A stretch of 6,595 nucleotides of DNA from JASEHD01 sp964471945 (GCA_964471945.1 CAYYIJ010000109.1:1-6595); one strand, 5' to 3'; positions 1 to 6,403 are shown, numbered from the stretch's first letter. Numbers and translations are program-made. Notes: generated by a model not told the origin, from the sequence alone.

Positions 1-1
1 A

Positions 2-151
2 AATCTGGACAAGGTAGAAAATTTCTTGATGACGTTTGCAAAACAGCGGTACGTGGGTTCTCAGCCGAAGGCTGATCCGCCTCTGGCGGAGAATCCCACC
101 CTTTCCGCCAAACTACGTTCCGTTCAAACGGAACTTTGTTTAGAAGACTAA
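2..151 (+). CDS. Possible 3' end of an upstream gene, reading frame unresolved
   Basis: Two frames enter from the left edge without a stop. One runs from base 2 to a TAA at 149-151 and begins NLDKVENFLMTFAKQRYVG. It reads through the 30-bp hairpin element (as SQPKADPPLAE) and the following palindrome. The other runs from base 1 to a TGA at 73-75, inside the element, and begins KSGQGRKFLDDVCKTAVRG. The second frame has the more AT-rich third positions seen in neighbouring genes. The first is longer, but its last 30 residues are translations of repeats. I recognise no family in either. Whichever is real, its C-terminus has been formed or altered by the tRNA-fragment/hairpin insertion. It is also possible that neither is coding. 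Confidence 0.3.
   Translation, partial: NLDKVENFLMTFAKQRYVGSQPKADPPLAENPTLSAKLRSVQTELCLED
53..110 (+). repeat. tRNA 3'-end fragment (T-arm and acceptor strand) with hairpin element in the T-loop
   Basis: Removing bases 61-90 joins GTGGGTTC (53-60) to GAATCCCAC (91-99). This is a perfect tRNA T-arm: the stem GTGGG pairs with CCCAC and the loop is TTCGAAT. It is followed by CCTTTCC (100-106) as a 3' acceptor strand, G (107) as discriminator and CCA (108-110). The combination resembles the 3' end of a bacterial tRNA-Ser. No matching 5' acceptor strand, D-arm or anticodon arm is present upstream, so this is a fragment and not a functional tRNA gene. The tRNA identity is inferred from the 3' sequence only. 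Confidence 0.7.
61..90 (+). repeat. 30-bp double-hairpin palindromic element, copy 1
   Basis: Two adjacent 15-mers each form a 6-bp stem with a 3-nt loop: TCAGCC-GAA-GGCTGA, then TCCGCC-TCT-GGCGGA. The two copies at 6404-6433 and 6470-6499 are the reverse complement with one difference, the middle loop reading ACT there when given in this orientation. All stem bases are conserved among the three copies. The element is clearly richer in G+C than its surroundings. It carries no open frame of its own and resembles a REP-like or RPE-like palindromic repeat. Confidence 0.85.
117..141 (+). terminator. Possible rho-independent terminator or second palindromic repeat
   Basis: GTTCCGT (117-123) and ACGGAAC (128-134) form a perfect 7-bp stem with a TCAA tetraloop, followed by TTTGTTT (135-141). 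The interrupted T-tract makes it a weak terminator for whatever gene enters from the left. It could equally be another dispersed palindrome attached to the tRNA-fragment repeat. Confidence 0.4.
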
Positions 152-199
152 AAGCCACACAAAAGAAGATTACTGGAACACAAAATTTTTGCCATTCGT

Positions 200-256
200 T
201 ATAATTTTATGTAATTTAAATTGAACTCTGTTGGTACTAAATAATTATAATAACAA
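200..256 (+). promoter_or_regulatory. AT-rich upstream region with candidate promoter for the nfeD operon
   Basis: Two perfect TATAAT boxes are present, at 200-205 and 246-251. The second has TTGAAC (221-226) 19 bp upstream, but it lies only 5 bp before the ATG at 257 and would give a leaderless transcript. The first would give a leader of about 45 nt but lacks a convincing -35 box. There is no Shine-Dalgarno sequence before the ATG. Which box is used cannot be decided by eye; the rest of 152-256 holds nothing else I can identify. Confidence 0.35.
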
Positions 257-1537
257 ATGAGACAATTATTCTTCAATATTTGCTTATGGTTGACAGTAAG
301 TCTGAATTCGTTTTCTCAGCAGACGAATGTTCATGTTATTTCAATCGACGGAGCTATCAATCCAGCAACCGCTGATTTTATACATCAAACGATAGAAAAA
401 GCAACAGAAGCGAAATCTGAGTGTTTAATTATTAATTTTAATACTCCAGGTGGACTATTGAAATCGACACGAATAATTGTTACTGATATTCTCACTTCTC
501 CAATACCAGTAGTTGTATATGTTTCACCAAGTGGTTCTCAGGCGGCATCCGCAGGTGTGTTTATAACATTGGCTTCACATTTCGCTGTTATGGCACCCGG
601 TACTAACATAGGTGCAGCCCATCCTGTTTCCATAGGTGAGCAAAAAGATTCTGTAATGATGGAAAAAGCAACAAACGATGCAGCGGCTTTTATCCGAACC
701 ATCAGTGAAAAACGTAATCGAAATATAAAATGGGCTGAAGACGCAGTCAGGAAAAGTCTTTCTATCACTGAAACAGAAGCTCTAAAGGAACGTGTTATAG
801 ACACAATAGCGAACGACATTGGACGCTTGCTTCAAATTCTTCAAAACAAAGAAATAGAGACGACAGCAGGAAAAAGAATTCTCAATACGGAAAATGCTGT
901 TATCCTGACGGTTGAAAAATCATTTCAACAAAAGCTATTGGATATCTTAAGCGACCCCAACCTTGCCTACATCTTGATGATGTTAGGAATATATGGTTTA
1001 CTCTTTGAATTATATAATCCGGGTTCGATTTTCCCTGGCGTGGTCGGTTTTATTTGCCTTATTCTTGCATTTTATTCACTGCATACTTTGCCGATAAATT
1101 ATGCGGGCATTGCACTTATTTTATTCGCTATTGTTCTTTTCATATTAGAAATTAAAATTATGAGCTATGGTCTTTTAACCATTGGCGGAATTATTTCATT
1201 AGCATTAGGATCAATCATGCTTATCGAAAACGAATCATTTTTTGATTTTGTTACAATCTCGTGGGAAGTTATCTTGATCGCCGTTCTTCTTACTACAGCA
1301 TTTTTCATATTTGCAATTGGACTTGGTCTTAAAGCTCAGCGCTCAAAGCCAACAACTGGTATAGAAGGAATAATTGGTGAAACTGGTGAGGTTATGAATG
1401 ATCTGCGACCTGATGGTTTGGTAAGAGTTCACGGTGAAATTTGGAATGCAACCAGTTTAGACGGGATATTAAGAAGAGGAACAAAAATCAAAGTTCAAGA
1501 AATCGAAAAATTAAAACTAAAAGTCCGTAAAATTTAA
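257..1537 (+). CDS. nfeD: NfeD family membrane-bound serine protease (ClpP-like)
   Basis: This is a full-length long-form NfeD protein of 426 aa. Residues 1-20 form a signal peptide. Residues about 24-200 are a ClpP/crotonase-fold protease domain with the NTPGG motif (62-66), the AASAG motif giving the likely catalytic Ser98, and a downstream KATND segment giving the likely Lys137. This matches the Ser-Lys dyad known from Pyrococcus PH1510. Four or five membrane segments follow at about 237-360, and a C-terminal NfeD OB-fold domain at about 365-426. The family cleaves the C-terminal hydrophobic segment of its partner stomatin and is thought to act in membrane quality control. The slipin partner begins 27 bp downstream, so the two form the conserved NfeD-slipin pair. 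No Shine-Dalgarno precedes the ATG, but the signal peptide directly after it supports this start. Confidence 0.93.
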   Translation: MRQLFFNICLWLTVSLNSFSQQTNVHVISIDGAINPATADFIHQTIEKATEAKSECLIINFNTPGGLLKSTRIIVTDILTSPIPVVVYVSPSGSQAASAGVFITLASHFAVMAPGTNIGAAHPVSIGEQKDSVMMEKATNDAAAFIRTISEKRNRNIKWAEDAVRKSLSITETEALKERVIDTIANDIGRLLQILQNKEIETTAGKRILNTENAVILTVEKSFQQKLLDILSDPNLAYILMMLGIYGLLFELYNPGSIFPGVVGFICLILAFYSLHTLPINYAGIALILFAIVLFILEIKIMSYGLLTIGGIISLALGSIMLIENESFFDFVTISWEVILIAVLLTTAFFIFAIGLGLKAQRSKPTTGIEGIIGETGEVMNDLRPDGLVRVHGEIWNATSLDGILRRGTKIKVQEIEKLKLKVRKI

Positions 1538-1554
1538 CAATCACAAATAAGCAT

Positions 1555-1559
1555 GGAGG
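1555..1559 (+). promoter_or_regulatory. Shine-Dalgarno site deciding the slipin start
   Basis: GGAGG lies 5 nt before the ATG at 1565. It is the only strong ribosome binding site among the plus-strand genes. It overlaps an in-frame upstream ATG at 1553, which has no binding site of its own, so translation most likely starts at 1565. The start at 1553 would add only four residues (MEEI). Confidence 0.75.
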
Positions 1560-1564
1560 AAATC

Positions 1565-2326
1565 ATGCAAATATTTTCGCTTTTCATAATGATGGTAATT
1601 TTATTTGCCATCATCATATTATCTAACGCTATCCGCATATTGCGGGAATATGAACGCGGTGTAATATTCCGACTCGGGCGCCTTATCGGTGTGAAAGGTC
1701 CCGGGATAATTTTACTCATACCACTTGTTGATAGAATGGTGAAAGTTAGTTTACGCACCGTTGTATTAGACGTACCACCTCAAGACATTATCACCAAGGA
1801 TAACGTATCCATAAAAGTAAATGCAGTTGTTTATTTCAGGGTTGTCCAAGCCGATAAAGCTATAGTCGATGTTGAAAACTATCTTTATGCGACATCACAA
1901 TTATCTCAAACGACATTGCGGAGCGTACTGGGACAATCAGAATTAGACGACTTATTGGCACGCCGTGAAAAGATTAATCAACAATTACAAGGAATCATAG
2001 ACGAGCATACTGCTTCATGGGGGATCAAAGTGTCGAATGTTGAAGTGAAACAGGTTGACCTTCCCCTCGAAATGCAGCGAGCAATGGCAAAACAAGCGGA
2101 AGCCGAACGTGAACGCCGTGCAAAGATCGTTCATGCGGAAGGTGAAATGCAGGCAAGTCAGAGGCTATCTGAGGCAGCAGATATTATCGGTAAAAATGCA
2201 ATTGCGTTACAGTTGAGATTCTTACAAACACTTACTGAAGTAGCTGCCGATAAGAATTCGACTATCCTATTCCCTGTTCCAATAGATATAATTACGCCAT
2301 TTCTTGATAAAACAAAACAGAAATAA
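1565..2326 (+). CDS. Slipin / stomatin-like SPFH-domain membrane protein
   Basis: The product has 253 aa when started at the ATG behind GGAGG. A single hydrophobic anchor (about 5-23) is followed by the stomatin signature segment REYERGVIFRLGR and GPGIILLIPLVD. The SPFH/band-7 domain extends to about 170, and a charged alpha-helical stretch rich in Ala, Glu and Arg (about 170-212) is the usual oligomerisation coiled coil. The C-terminus contains NSTILFPVPIDII (231-243), corresponding to the hydrophobic tail that NfeD proteases cut in the archaeal PH1510-PH1511 pair. Slipins form ring-like oligomers in membrane microdomains. It lies between nfeD and the polymerase homologue with gaps of 27 and 12 bp, so co-transcription is likely. 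Family assignment is very secure; cleavage by the neighbouring NfeD is inferred from the family. Confidence 0.94.
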   Translation: MQIFSLFIMMVILFAIIILSNAIRILREYERGVIFRLGRLIGVKGPGIILLIPLVDRMVKVSLRTVVLDVPPQDIITKDNVSIKVNAVVYFRVVQADKAIVDVENYLYATSQLSQTTLRSVLGQSELDDLLARREKINQQLQGIIDEHTASWGIKVSNVEVKQVDLPLEMQRAMAKQAEAERERRAKIVHAEGEMQASQRLSEAADIIGKNAIALQLRFLQTLTEVAADKNSTILFPVPIDIITPFLDKTKQK

Positions 2327-2338
2327 ATTTTCTATGGG

Positions 2339-4648
2339 GTGAACTCGTTACTATACGGCTGGAACTCGGAAGAAAGAATAGTAGCGGTTCACCCCGCTAG
2401 TGACCGGACGATGCGGATTTTTATCCGCAGCAGCGATGGGATAGTAACTAAAGAAATAGAATTTTTCCCATTCTTTCATCTTTCTAATATATCATATCTA
2501 AAAAATATTCAGTCTAAATATTGGATTAAGGAGCTTGACGGAGAAAATTATTACCGCTATCTGTGTGCTTTCCAAAGCTGGGTTGATATTTGGGATGCGA
2601 TAAATCATATTCTGAAAAAGTATAATGAAAATGCACCGACAACCGTTAACTCATATTTAGATTTACCTGTAATTCATTTTCGTCCAGACCCTGTTTCCCA
2701 ATTTCTTCTCCAAAGCGGTAGAACATTATTTAAGGGAATGAATTTCAGTGAACTAAATCGCCTACAAATTACGGTAGGAACATATACAAAACACGGTTTT
2801 AAATCTAATAATCCTCATCGCTCCGAAGATCGAATCATACTGATAATTCTTTCTGATAATCATGGTTTGGAATATGTGATGAATGGAAAGCGAAAAAGTG
2901 AAGTAGAAATGCTCCAAGAACTCATCCAAATTATCAAGGAAAAGGATTTCGATGTTTTGGAAGGACATAATTTATTTAACTTTGATCTACCATACATTTT
3001 AACTCGGTGTGAGTTACTTGGCGTTGATTTCAATATTGGGCGAGATAACTCATCAATCCGTTCTGTGGATACGTACACACCATTTTGGGAGCGTGGATTT
3101 TCACCTACAATATATGAGATAAATGGAAGACATGTTATTGATACACTCCAGCTTCTTCAATACGCAGAGAACTCAGAAATAAAACCCGAAGACTACATAC
3201 CGAAATCTTTTTCTAAAAATATTCCACCGGATCGAATTTCTTGGTACTGGGATCATGAACCAGAAACCCTGATTCAGCGACATCTTGAAAAGGTTAGTGA
3301 AATACGATTATTAAGTGAAAAACTGTCTCCCGGAATTTTTCAATTGACAAAGATGCTTCCATATAACTATGGAGCTGTAACACGCTCGAACACTTTCACA
3401 AAAATCGAATCAATTCTTCTTCGTGAATACATCCATAAAAAACATTCAGTACCACAACATGAATTTGGTTCACCACCAACACTCGGATATTTTGATATGT
3501 TTTATTCTGGTGTCCTCGGTCCTATCATACATATTGTAATTGATTTGTTGTATCCTAAGATATTATTGAATAAATCGTTATCGCCGAAAACTGATCTGTT
3601 GAATAAATTCCAACAGCTGCTTAACGACTTAATTAAGTTTCAGGAAAATCCGGATTATCAAATTGATATCGCAGCCCAAGCGGCTCTGAAGAATATGATA
3701 AATTCGCTTTCTTGGTATTTGAGCAATAGTCGGACTATGTTTAATGATTTTGCACTTTCAGAGGAGCTTTCGAAGCATGGCAAAAAAATAATACAAGATG
3801 TAATCTCATTAATCACATCTATGGAGGGAGTCGTTCTTCTTGTCGATACAGATGAAATATATTTTGTTCCACCTATTTCGCATCAAACCGAATTAAAGAA
3901 AAAACAATATATCGAGCGTATCAACGAAGCGATACCTTTTGGGATGAATGTAACCATTCGGGGAGAATACAAGCGAATATTTTGTTACAAAAAGAAAAAC
4001 TATGCAGTTCTTGATTACGATAATAATATTCATATCAAAGGGGCATCCATTATTTCTCGAACGATGGAACGATTTGGAAGAGAGTTTATCCACCAATGTA
4101 TTGATGGATTGTTAAATAATGATTATGAAAAGCTGCATAATGCTTATATTCATTATTTTAAAGCAATATCAGAACGTAAATTGGCAATAAAAGATTTTTC
4201 CCGAACTGAAGTCCTCCGAGAGAGTTATGATGAGTATACAAAATCAATTGAATCTGGATCAAGACATCGCGCTGCTGCCTATGAGGTTGCTGTCAAAACG
4301 GGCATTAGCTGGAGACCTGGTGATCAAATCACTTACTATTTATCAGGGGAAGATTCAACGATCAGAGGATTTGAAAATCATAAGCCAGCTAACGAATGGG
4401 ATCCTAATTTCCCGGATGAGAATGTGAAATATTATCTGAAACGTTTAGATGAGTTTGCAAAAAAACTCGAAAACTTTTTTAAGCCACAAGATTTTCATGC
4501 TATTTTCTCAATCGATGATTTATTTTCTTTTTCTTTAAAAGAAATTCAAATTATTACATCGCTCGTTAGAATCGAAGGCATAGAGCCGATAGAAGATGAC
4601 GAAGATTTCATCCCTATCGCACCAAAAATCTGGATTAGCGAAGAGTAA
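2339..4648 (+). CDS. Family B DNA polymerase homologue, probably catalytically inactive
   Basis: The 769-aa product has the full PolB layout: N-terminal domain (1-140), 3'-5' exonuclease domain (about 140-330), palm/fingers (about 385-510) and thumb with KKKNYAVLDYD (551-561) and KGASIISR (567-574). Family features are clear, including SEDRIILIILSDN, GHNLFNFD (209-216) and VDTDEIYFVPP (502-512). Catalytic positions are degraded. Exo I D-x-E is replaced by T145-V-G147. Exo II keeps N211 and D216. Exo III Y-x3-D is replaced by R314 and K318. Motif A DxxSLYPSI reads VIDLLYPKI (400-408), so the metal-binding Asp is Val400. Motif B keeps K451, N455 and S456, but YG is SW (458-459). Motif C keeps D503-T-D505, followed by Glu instead of Gly. 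The frame is intact and of normal length, so this is not simple decay; a structural or DNA-binding role is inferred. The start is a GTG at 2339 with no clear Shine-Dalgarno; the overlapping ATG at 2334 stops after two codons. Confidence 0.88.
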   Translation: MNSLLYGWNSEERIVAVHPASDRTMRIFIRSSDGIVTKEIEFFPFFHLSNISYLKNIQSKYWIKELDGENYYRYLCAFQSWVDIWDAINHILKKYNENAPTTVNSYLDLPVIHFRPDPVSQFLLQSGRTLFKGMNFSELNRLQITVGTYTKHGFKSNNPHRSEDRIILIILSDNHGLEYVMNGKRKSEVEMLQELIQIIKEKDFDVLEGHNLFNFDLPYILTRCELLGVDFNIGRDNSSIRSVDTYTPFWERGFSPTIYEINGRHVIDTLQLLQYAENSEIKPEDYIPKSFSKNIPPDRISWYWDHEPETLIQRHLEKVSEIRLLSEKLSPGIFQLTKMLPYNYGAVTRSNTFTKIESILLREYIHKKHSVPQHEFGSPPTLGYFDMFYSGVLGPIIHIVIDLLYPKILLNKSLSPKTDLLNKFQQLLNDLIKFQENPDYQIDIAAQAALKNMINSLSWYLSNSRTMFNDFALSEELSKHGKKIIQDVISLITSMEGVVLLVDTDEIYFVPPISHQTELKKKQYIERINEAIPFGMNVTIRGEYKRIFCYKKKNYAVLDYDNNIHIKGASIISRTMERFGREFIHQCIDGLLNNDYEKLHNAYIHYFKAISERKLAIKDFSRTEVLRESYDEYTKSIESGSRHRAAAYEVAVKTGISWRPGDQITYYLSGEDSTIRGFENHKPANEWDPNFPDENVKYYLKRLDEFAKKLENFFKPQDFHAIFSIDDLFSFSLKEIQIITSLVRIEGIEPIEDDEDFIPIAPKIWISEE

Positions 4649-4651
4649 GAT

Positions 4652-5059
4652 TTACATCGGACGATTTTTACCTATCCAATCTTTCACATATGCGATGATA
4701 TCTATCGTGGAAGCGCCCGGTGTAAAAAGCTCTCCAACACCCATATTCTTGAGAGCTGCAATATCTTGATCTGGAATAATTCCTCCACCGAAGAGGAGAA
4801 CATCATTCATACTTTTTTCTTTCATGAGAGTTAATATTCGTGGAAAGATTGTCATATGGGCACCGCTAAGGATGCTGACACCGATAGCATCTACATCTTC
4901 TTGTAAAGAGGCATCAACAACCATTTCAGGTGATTTTCGTAATCCAGAATAAATCACTTCCATACCGGCATCGCGAAGAGCGGCGGCAATCACTTTTGCA
5001 CCTCGATCATGACCATCGAGACCCACTTTTGCAATTAATACTCTGATTTTTTTATTCAT
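4652..5059 (-). CDS. Stand-alone cobalamin (B12)-binding protein, methylmalonyl-CoA mutase C-terminal-domain type
   Basis: The 135-aa protein is a complete B12-binding Rossmann-like domain. It has the D15-x-H17-x-x-G20 motif whose histidine replaces the lower axial ligand of cobalamin, S62-x-L64, and the GGG cluster (91-93) before IIPDQD. The sequence around VGLDGHDRGAKVIAAALRDAG is typical of the small subunit or C-terminal domain of methylmalonyl-CoA or isobutyryl-CoA mutases. It lacks the catalytic TIM-barrel, so it would need a separately encoded large subunit, which is not in this window. Its ATG lies inside the end of maf (8-bp overlap through ATGAATAA), and AGGA lies about 8 nt upstream, so translation is probably coupled to maf. 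Its stop is 3 bp from the stop of the convergent polymerase gene. The exact acyl-CoA substrate cannot be told. Confidence 0.9.
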   Translation of the reverse strand: MNKKIRVLIAKVGLDGHDRGAKVIAAALRDAGMEVIYSGLRKSPEMVVDASLQEDVDAIGVSILSGAHMTIFPRILTLMKEKSMNDVLLFGGGIIPDQDIAALKNMGVGELFTPGASTIDIIAYVKDWIGKNRPM

Positions 5060-5648
5060 ACAATAGTCCTAACTCTTTTTGAAATATTTTCATTGCAAGA
5101 TAAAACTTTGTGAGCGGAAATCCAACTACATTATAAAAACATCCATCAATTCTCTCAACGAAAACAGCACCGTAATCATCCTGTATTCCATACGATCCAG
5201 CTTTATCCATCGGTGAACCCGATTTAACATATTCACTTATTTCAGTAGAGGACAACGAACGGAATGTAACTTTTGTTACTTCATAATCAGTAATGAATAT
5301 ATTTGAAGGACTATCATGGATTGTGAAGCCAGTATAAACTTCGTGTGTGCGTCCGCTTAGTACCGATAACATCGAGAATGCATCCTTTTCATCCTTAGGT
5401 TTTCCCAAAATATCTTTATCTAAAACGACAATCGTATCGGCACCAATTACGAATCCATCATCAATTCTCGCAGCGACTGTTGATGCTTTTTTTTGGGAAA
5501 GAATAGTTACATGATCGATTGGTTTTATAATGTCTTGATTCTCATCGATCCCACTCTCGATAACAATAAAATCTAAACCAATCTGCCGAAGTAAAGTCTG
5601 CCTTCTTGGAGAACGGGATGCGAGTATGATTTTTTTCTTGACAATCAT
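5052..5648 (-). CDS. maf: Maf family nucleoside triphosphate pyrophosphatase (dTTP/UTP type)
   Basis: The 198-aa product is full length for Maf. Near the N-terminus it has LASRSPRRQTLL (9-20), the phosphate-binding SxSPRR signature. It then has IGADTIV (68-74) with catalytic Asp71, GKPKD (82-86), LSGRTHEVYTG (97-107), MDKAGSYGIQ (147-156) and YNVVGFPL near the C-terminus. The GADT form is that of the YhdE-like subgroup, which hydrolyses dTTP, UTP and modified pyrimidine nucleotides to the monophosphate; the YceF subgroup has a different residue pattern there. The role is house-cleaning of non-canonical nucleotides, with an older link to septum inhibition. It overlaps the downstream B12-binding gene by 8 bp. 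It begins about 20 nt after a terminator for the preceding gene, so it depends on readthrough or a promoter in that short gap. No Shine-Dalgarno is visible. Confidence 0.95.
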   Translation of the reverse strand: MIVKKKIILASRSPRRQTLLRQIGLDFIVIESGIDENQDIIKPIDHVTILSQKKASTVAARIDDGFVIGADTIVVLDKDILGKPKDEKDAFSMLSVLSGRTHEVYTGFTIHDSPSNIFITDYEVTKVTFRSLSSTEISEYVKSGSPMDKAGSYGIQDDYGAVFVERIDGCFYNVVGFPLTKFYLAMKIFQKELGLLYE

Positions 5649-5659
5649 GTTATTGATAA

Positions 5660-5693
5660 AAATAAAAAAGAGCGATAGTTATCCCTCGCTCTT
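5660..5693 (-). terminator. Rho-independent terminator of the FnIII-like gene
   Basis: Read on the minus strand, AAGAGCGA (5693-5686) and TCGCTCTT (5675-5668) form a perfect 8-bp stem with a 10-nt loop. The stem runs directly into a T-rich tract (TTTTTTATTTTTAT). It lies 28 bp after the stop codon of the 140-aa secreted protein and just before the maf start. Confidence 0.85.
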
Positions 5694-5721
5694 AAGAGAA
5701 TAATATTAAAAGAATTCTTAT

Positions 5722-6144
5722 TTATCGGAACATCGCTTTAATGCTTCCCCAAGTCCGACGCACACCAGAGACGTTATGGTGAACAATCAATGGTTTCTCA
5801 TTCATCACTGGGTAATAAGATTCTTCTTTGGGGAACTTGACTCTAATCCTGTAATAATAAACAGTCGTTCCTTTGGCGAATGCTGAATTATCAACAAATT
5901 CATATGCCGATGGTCCCTTTGGGTTAATCGAAGCAATTGTGATATATCCATTATCGAGCGAGGAACTTCTCAATATTTCATATCTCACAACGTTCAATTC
6001 ATCATCTGAGACCCAACGAAGTGTAACATGAATACCGTCACTGAAAGCGATTAATGAGCCGGATTTAATAACATCTGCGGAAGCAATGCCCGAGAGTAAG
6101 AACAGAGCCAAAAACAGAGCCGCTATTTTATACCAATTAACCAT
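5722..6144 (-). CDS. Small secreted protein with fibronectin type III-like domain
   Basis: I chose the ATG at 6144, giving 140 aa, because the product then begins with a clear signal peptide: MVNWYK, a hydrophobic core to about residue 20, and likely cleavage after ASA (21-23). The same frame stays open further upstream, but that extension runs through tRNA-Leu and is rejected. The mature part, about residues 27-105, resembles one FnIII beta-sandwich, with VTLRWVSDDE, VVRYEILRSS and TTVYYYRIRV in the order and spacing typical of such domains in secreted FCB-group proteins. The C-terminus is basic and ends TWGSIKAMFR, which looks conserved but for which I can name no function. A terminator follows the gene. 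The specific role is unknown; an extracytoplasmic adhesion or structural role is only a guess. Confidence 0.8.
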   Translation of the reverse strand: MVNWYKIAALFLALFLLSGIASADVIKSGSLIAFSDGIHVTLRWVSDDELNVVRYEILRSSSLDNGYITIASINPKGPSAYEFVDNSAFAKGTTVYYYRIRVKFPKEESYYPVMNEKPLIVHHNVSGVRRTWGSIKAMFR

Positions 6145-6156
6145 ATTTTGTGAAGT

Positions 6157-6185
6157 AAAATATGAAATGGAAATGAGAAAGTCAA
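6157..6185 (-). promoter_or_regulatory. Candidate promoter of the FnIII-like gene
   Basis: On the minus strand, TTGACT (6185-6180) and TATTTT (6162-6157) are separated by exactly 17 bp. The ATG at 6144 lies 12 nt after the -10 box, so the leader would be only a few bases long. The -35 box begins about 22 bp beyond the 3' end of tRNA-Leu. Co-transcription with the tRNA is an alternative. Confidence 0.45.
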
Positions 6186-6206
6186 GTATTTCCGAAAAAA
6201 TATTTG

Positions 6207-6290
6207 TGCGCGAGGCGAGACTTGAACTCGCATACCCTTCCGGGCGCCACCCCCTCAAGATGGTGTGTCTGCCAGTTCCACCACTCGCGC
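6207..6290 (-). tRNA. trnL: tRNA-Leu (anticodon GAG)
   Basis: The minus strand folds as a class II tRNA of 84 nt. The acceptor stem GCGCGAG pairs with CTCGCGC. The D-loop contains the invariant GG. The anticodon stem CCATC/GGTGG closes the loop TTGAGGG with anticodon GAG at 6256-6254. A long variable arm follows, then the T-arm GCGAG-TTCAAGT-CTCGC. The discriminator is A, as expected for Leu. CCA is not encoded; the next bases are CAAAT. Confidence 0.95.
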
Positions 6291-6315
6291 ATAGTCAAGT
6301 AAAAAGTCAAAATTG

Positions 6316-6369
6316 AAAATTAAAAAGCAGACAAATTCAGTCAATCGGGTTTTTTTCATTTTTAATTTT
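6316..6369. repeat. AT-rich inverted repeat in the tRNA spacer
   Basis: AAAATTAAAAA (6316-6326) and TTTTTAATTTT (6359-6369) are perfect 11-bp inverted arms separated by 32 bp. The spacer contains a run of seven T (6350-6356). The right arm is followed by a short tandem of ATTTTGC. It lies between tRNA-Leu and the 66-bp repeats. It could be a cruciform or a weak transcription signal, or simply compositional. Confidence 0.4.
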
Positions 6370-6403
6370 GCATTTTGCATTGAAAGTGAGCCCGGTTGGA
6401 ATT

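Noticed and set aside
31..60. Anticodon-loop-like sequence TTTGCAAAAC upstream of the T-arm fragment, hinting at a whole tRNA with anticodon GCA
   Set aside because: The 5' side of the anticodon stem does not pair, and no D-arm or 5' acceptor strand is found; the match is probably chance.
538..819. Minus-strand open frame inside nfeD
   Set aside because: Shadow of the NfeD coding sequence, whose protein motifs are unmistakable.
1553..1564. Slipin start at the upstream ATG (1553)
   Set aside because: That ATG overlaps the GGAGG that serves the ATG at 1565 and has no ribosome binding site of its own.
6145..6258. Upstream in-frame extension of the secreted protein by 38 residues from an ATG at 6258
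   Set aside because: It runs through tRNA-Leu and would bury the clear signal peptide; the ATG at 6144 is preferred.
6316..6344. Minus-strand promoter for tRNA-Leu with TTGACT at 6344-6339
   Set aside because: The best -10 match at acceptable spacing is poor (TAATTT at 16 bp), and the region is too AT-rich to decide.
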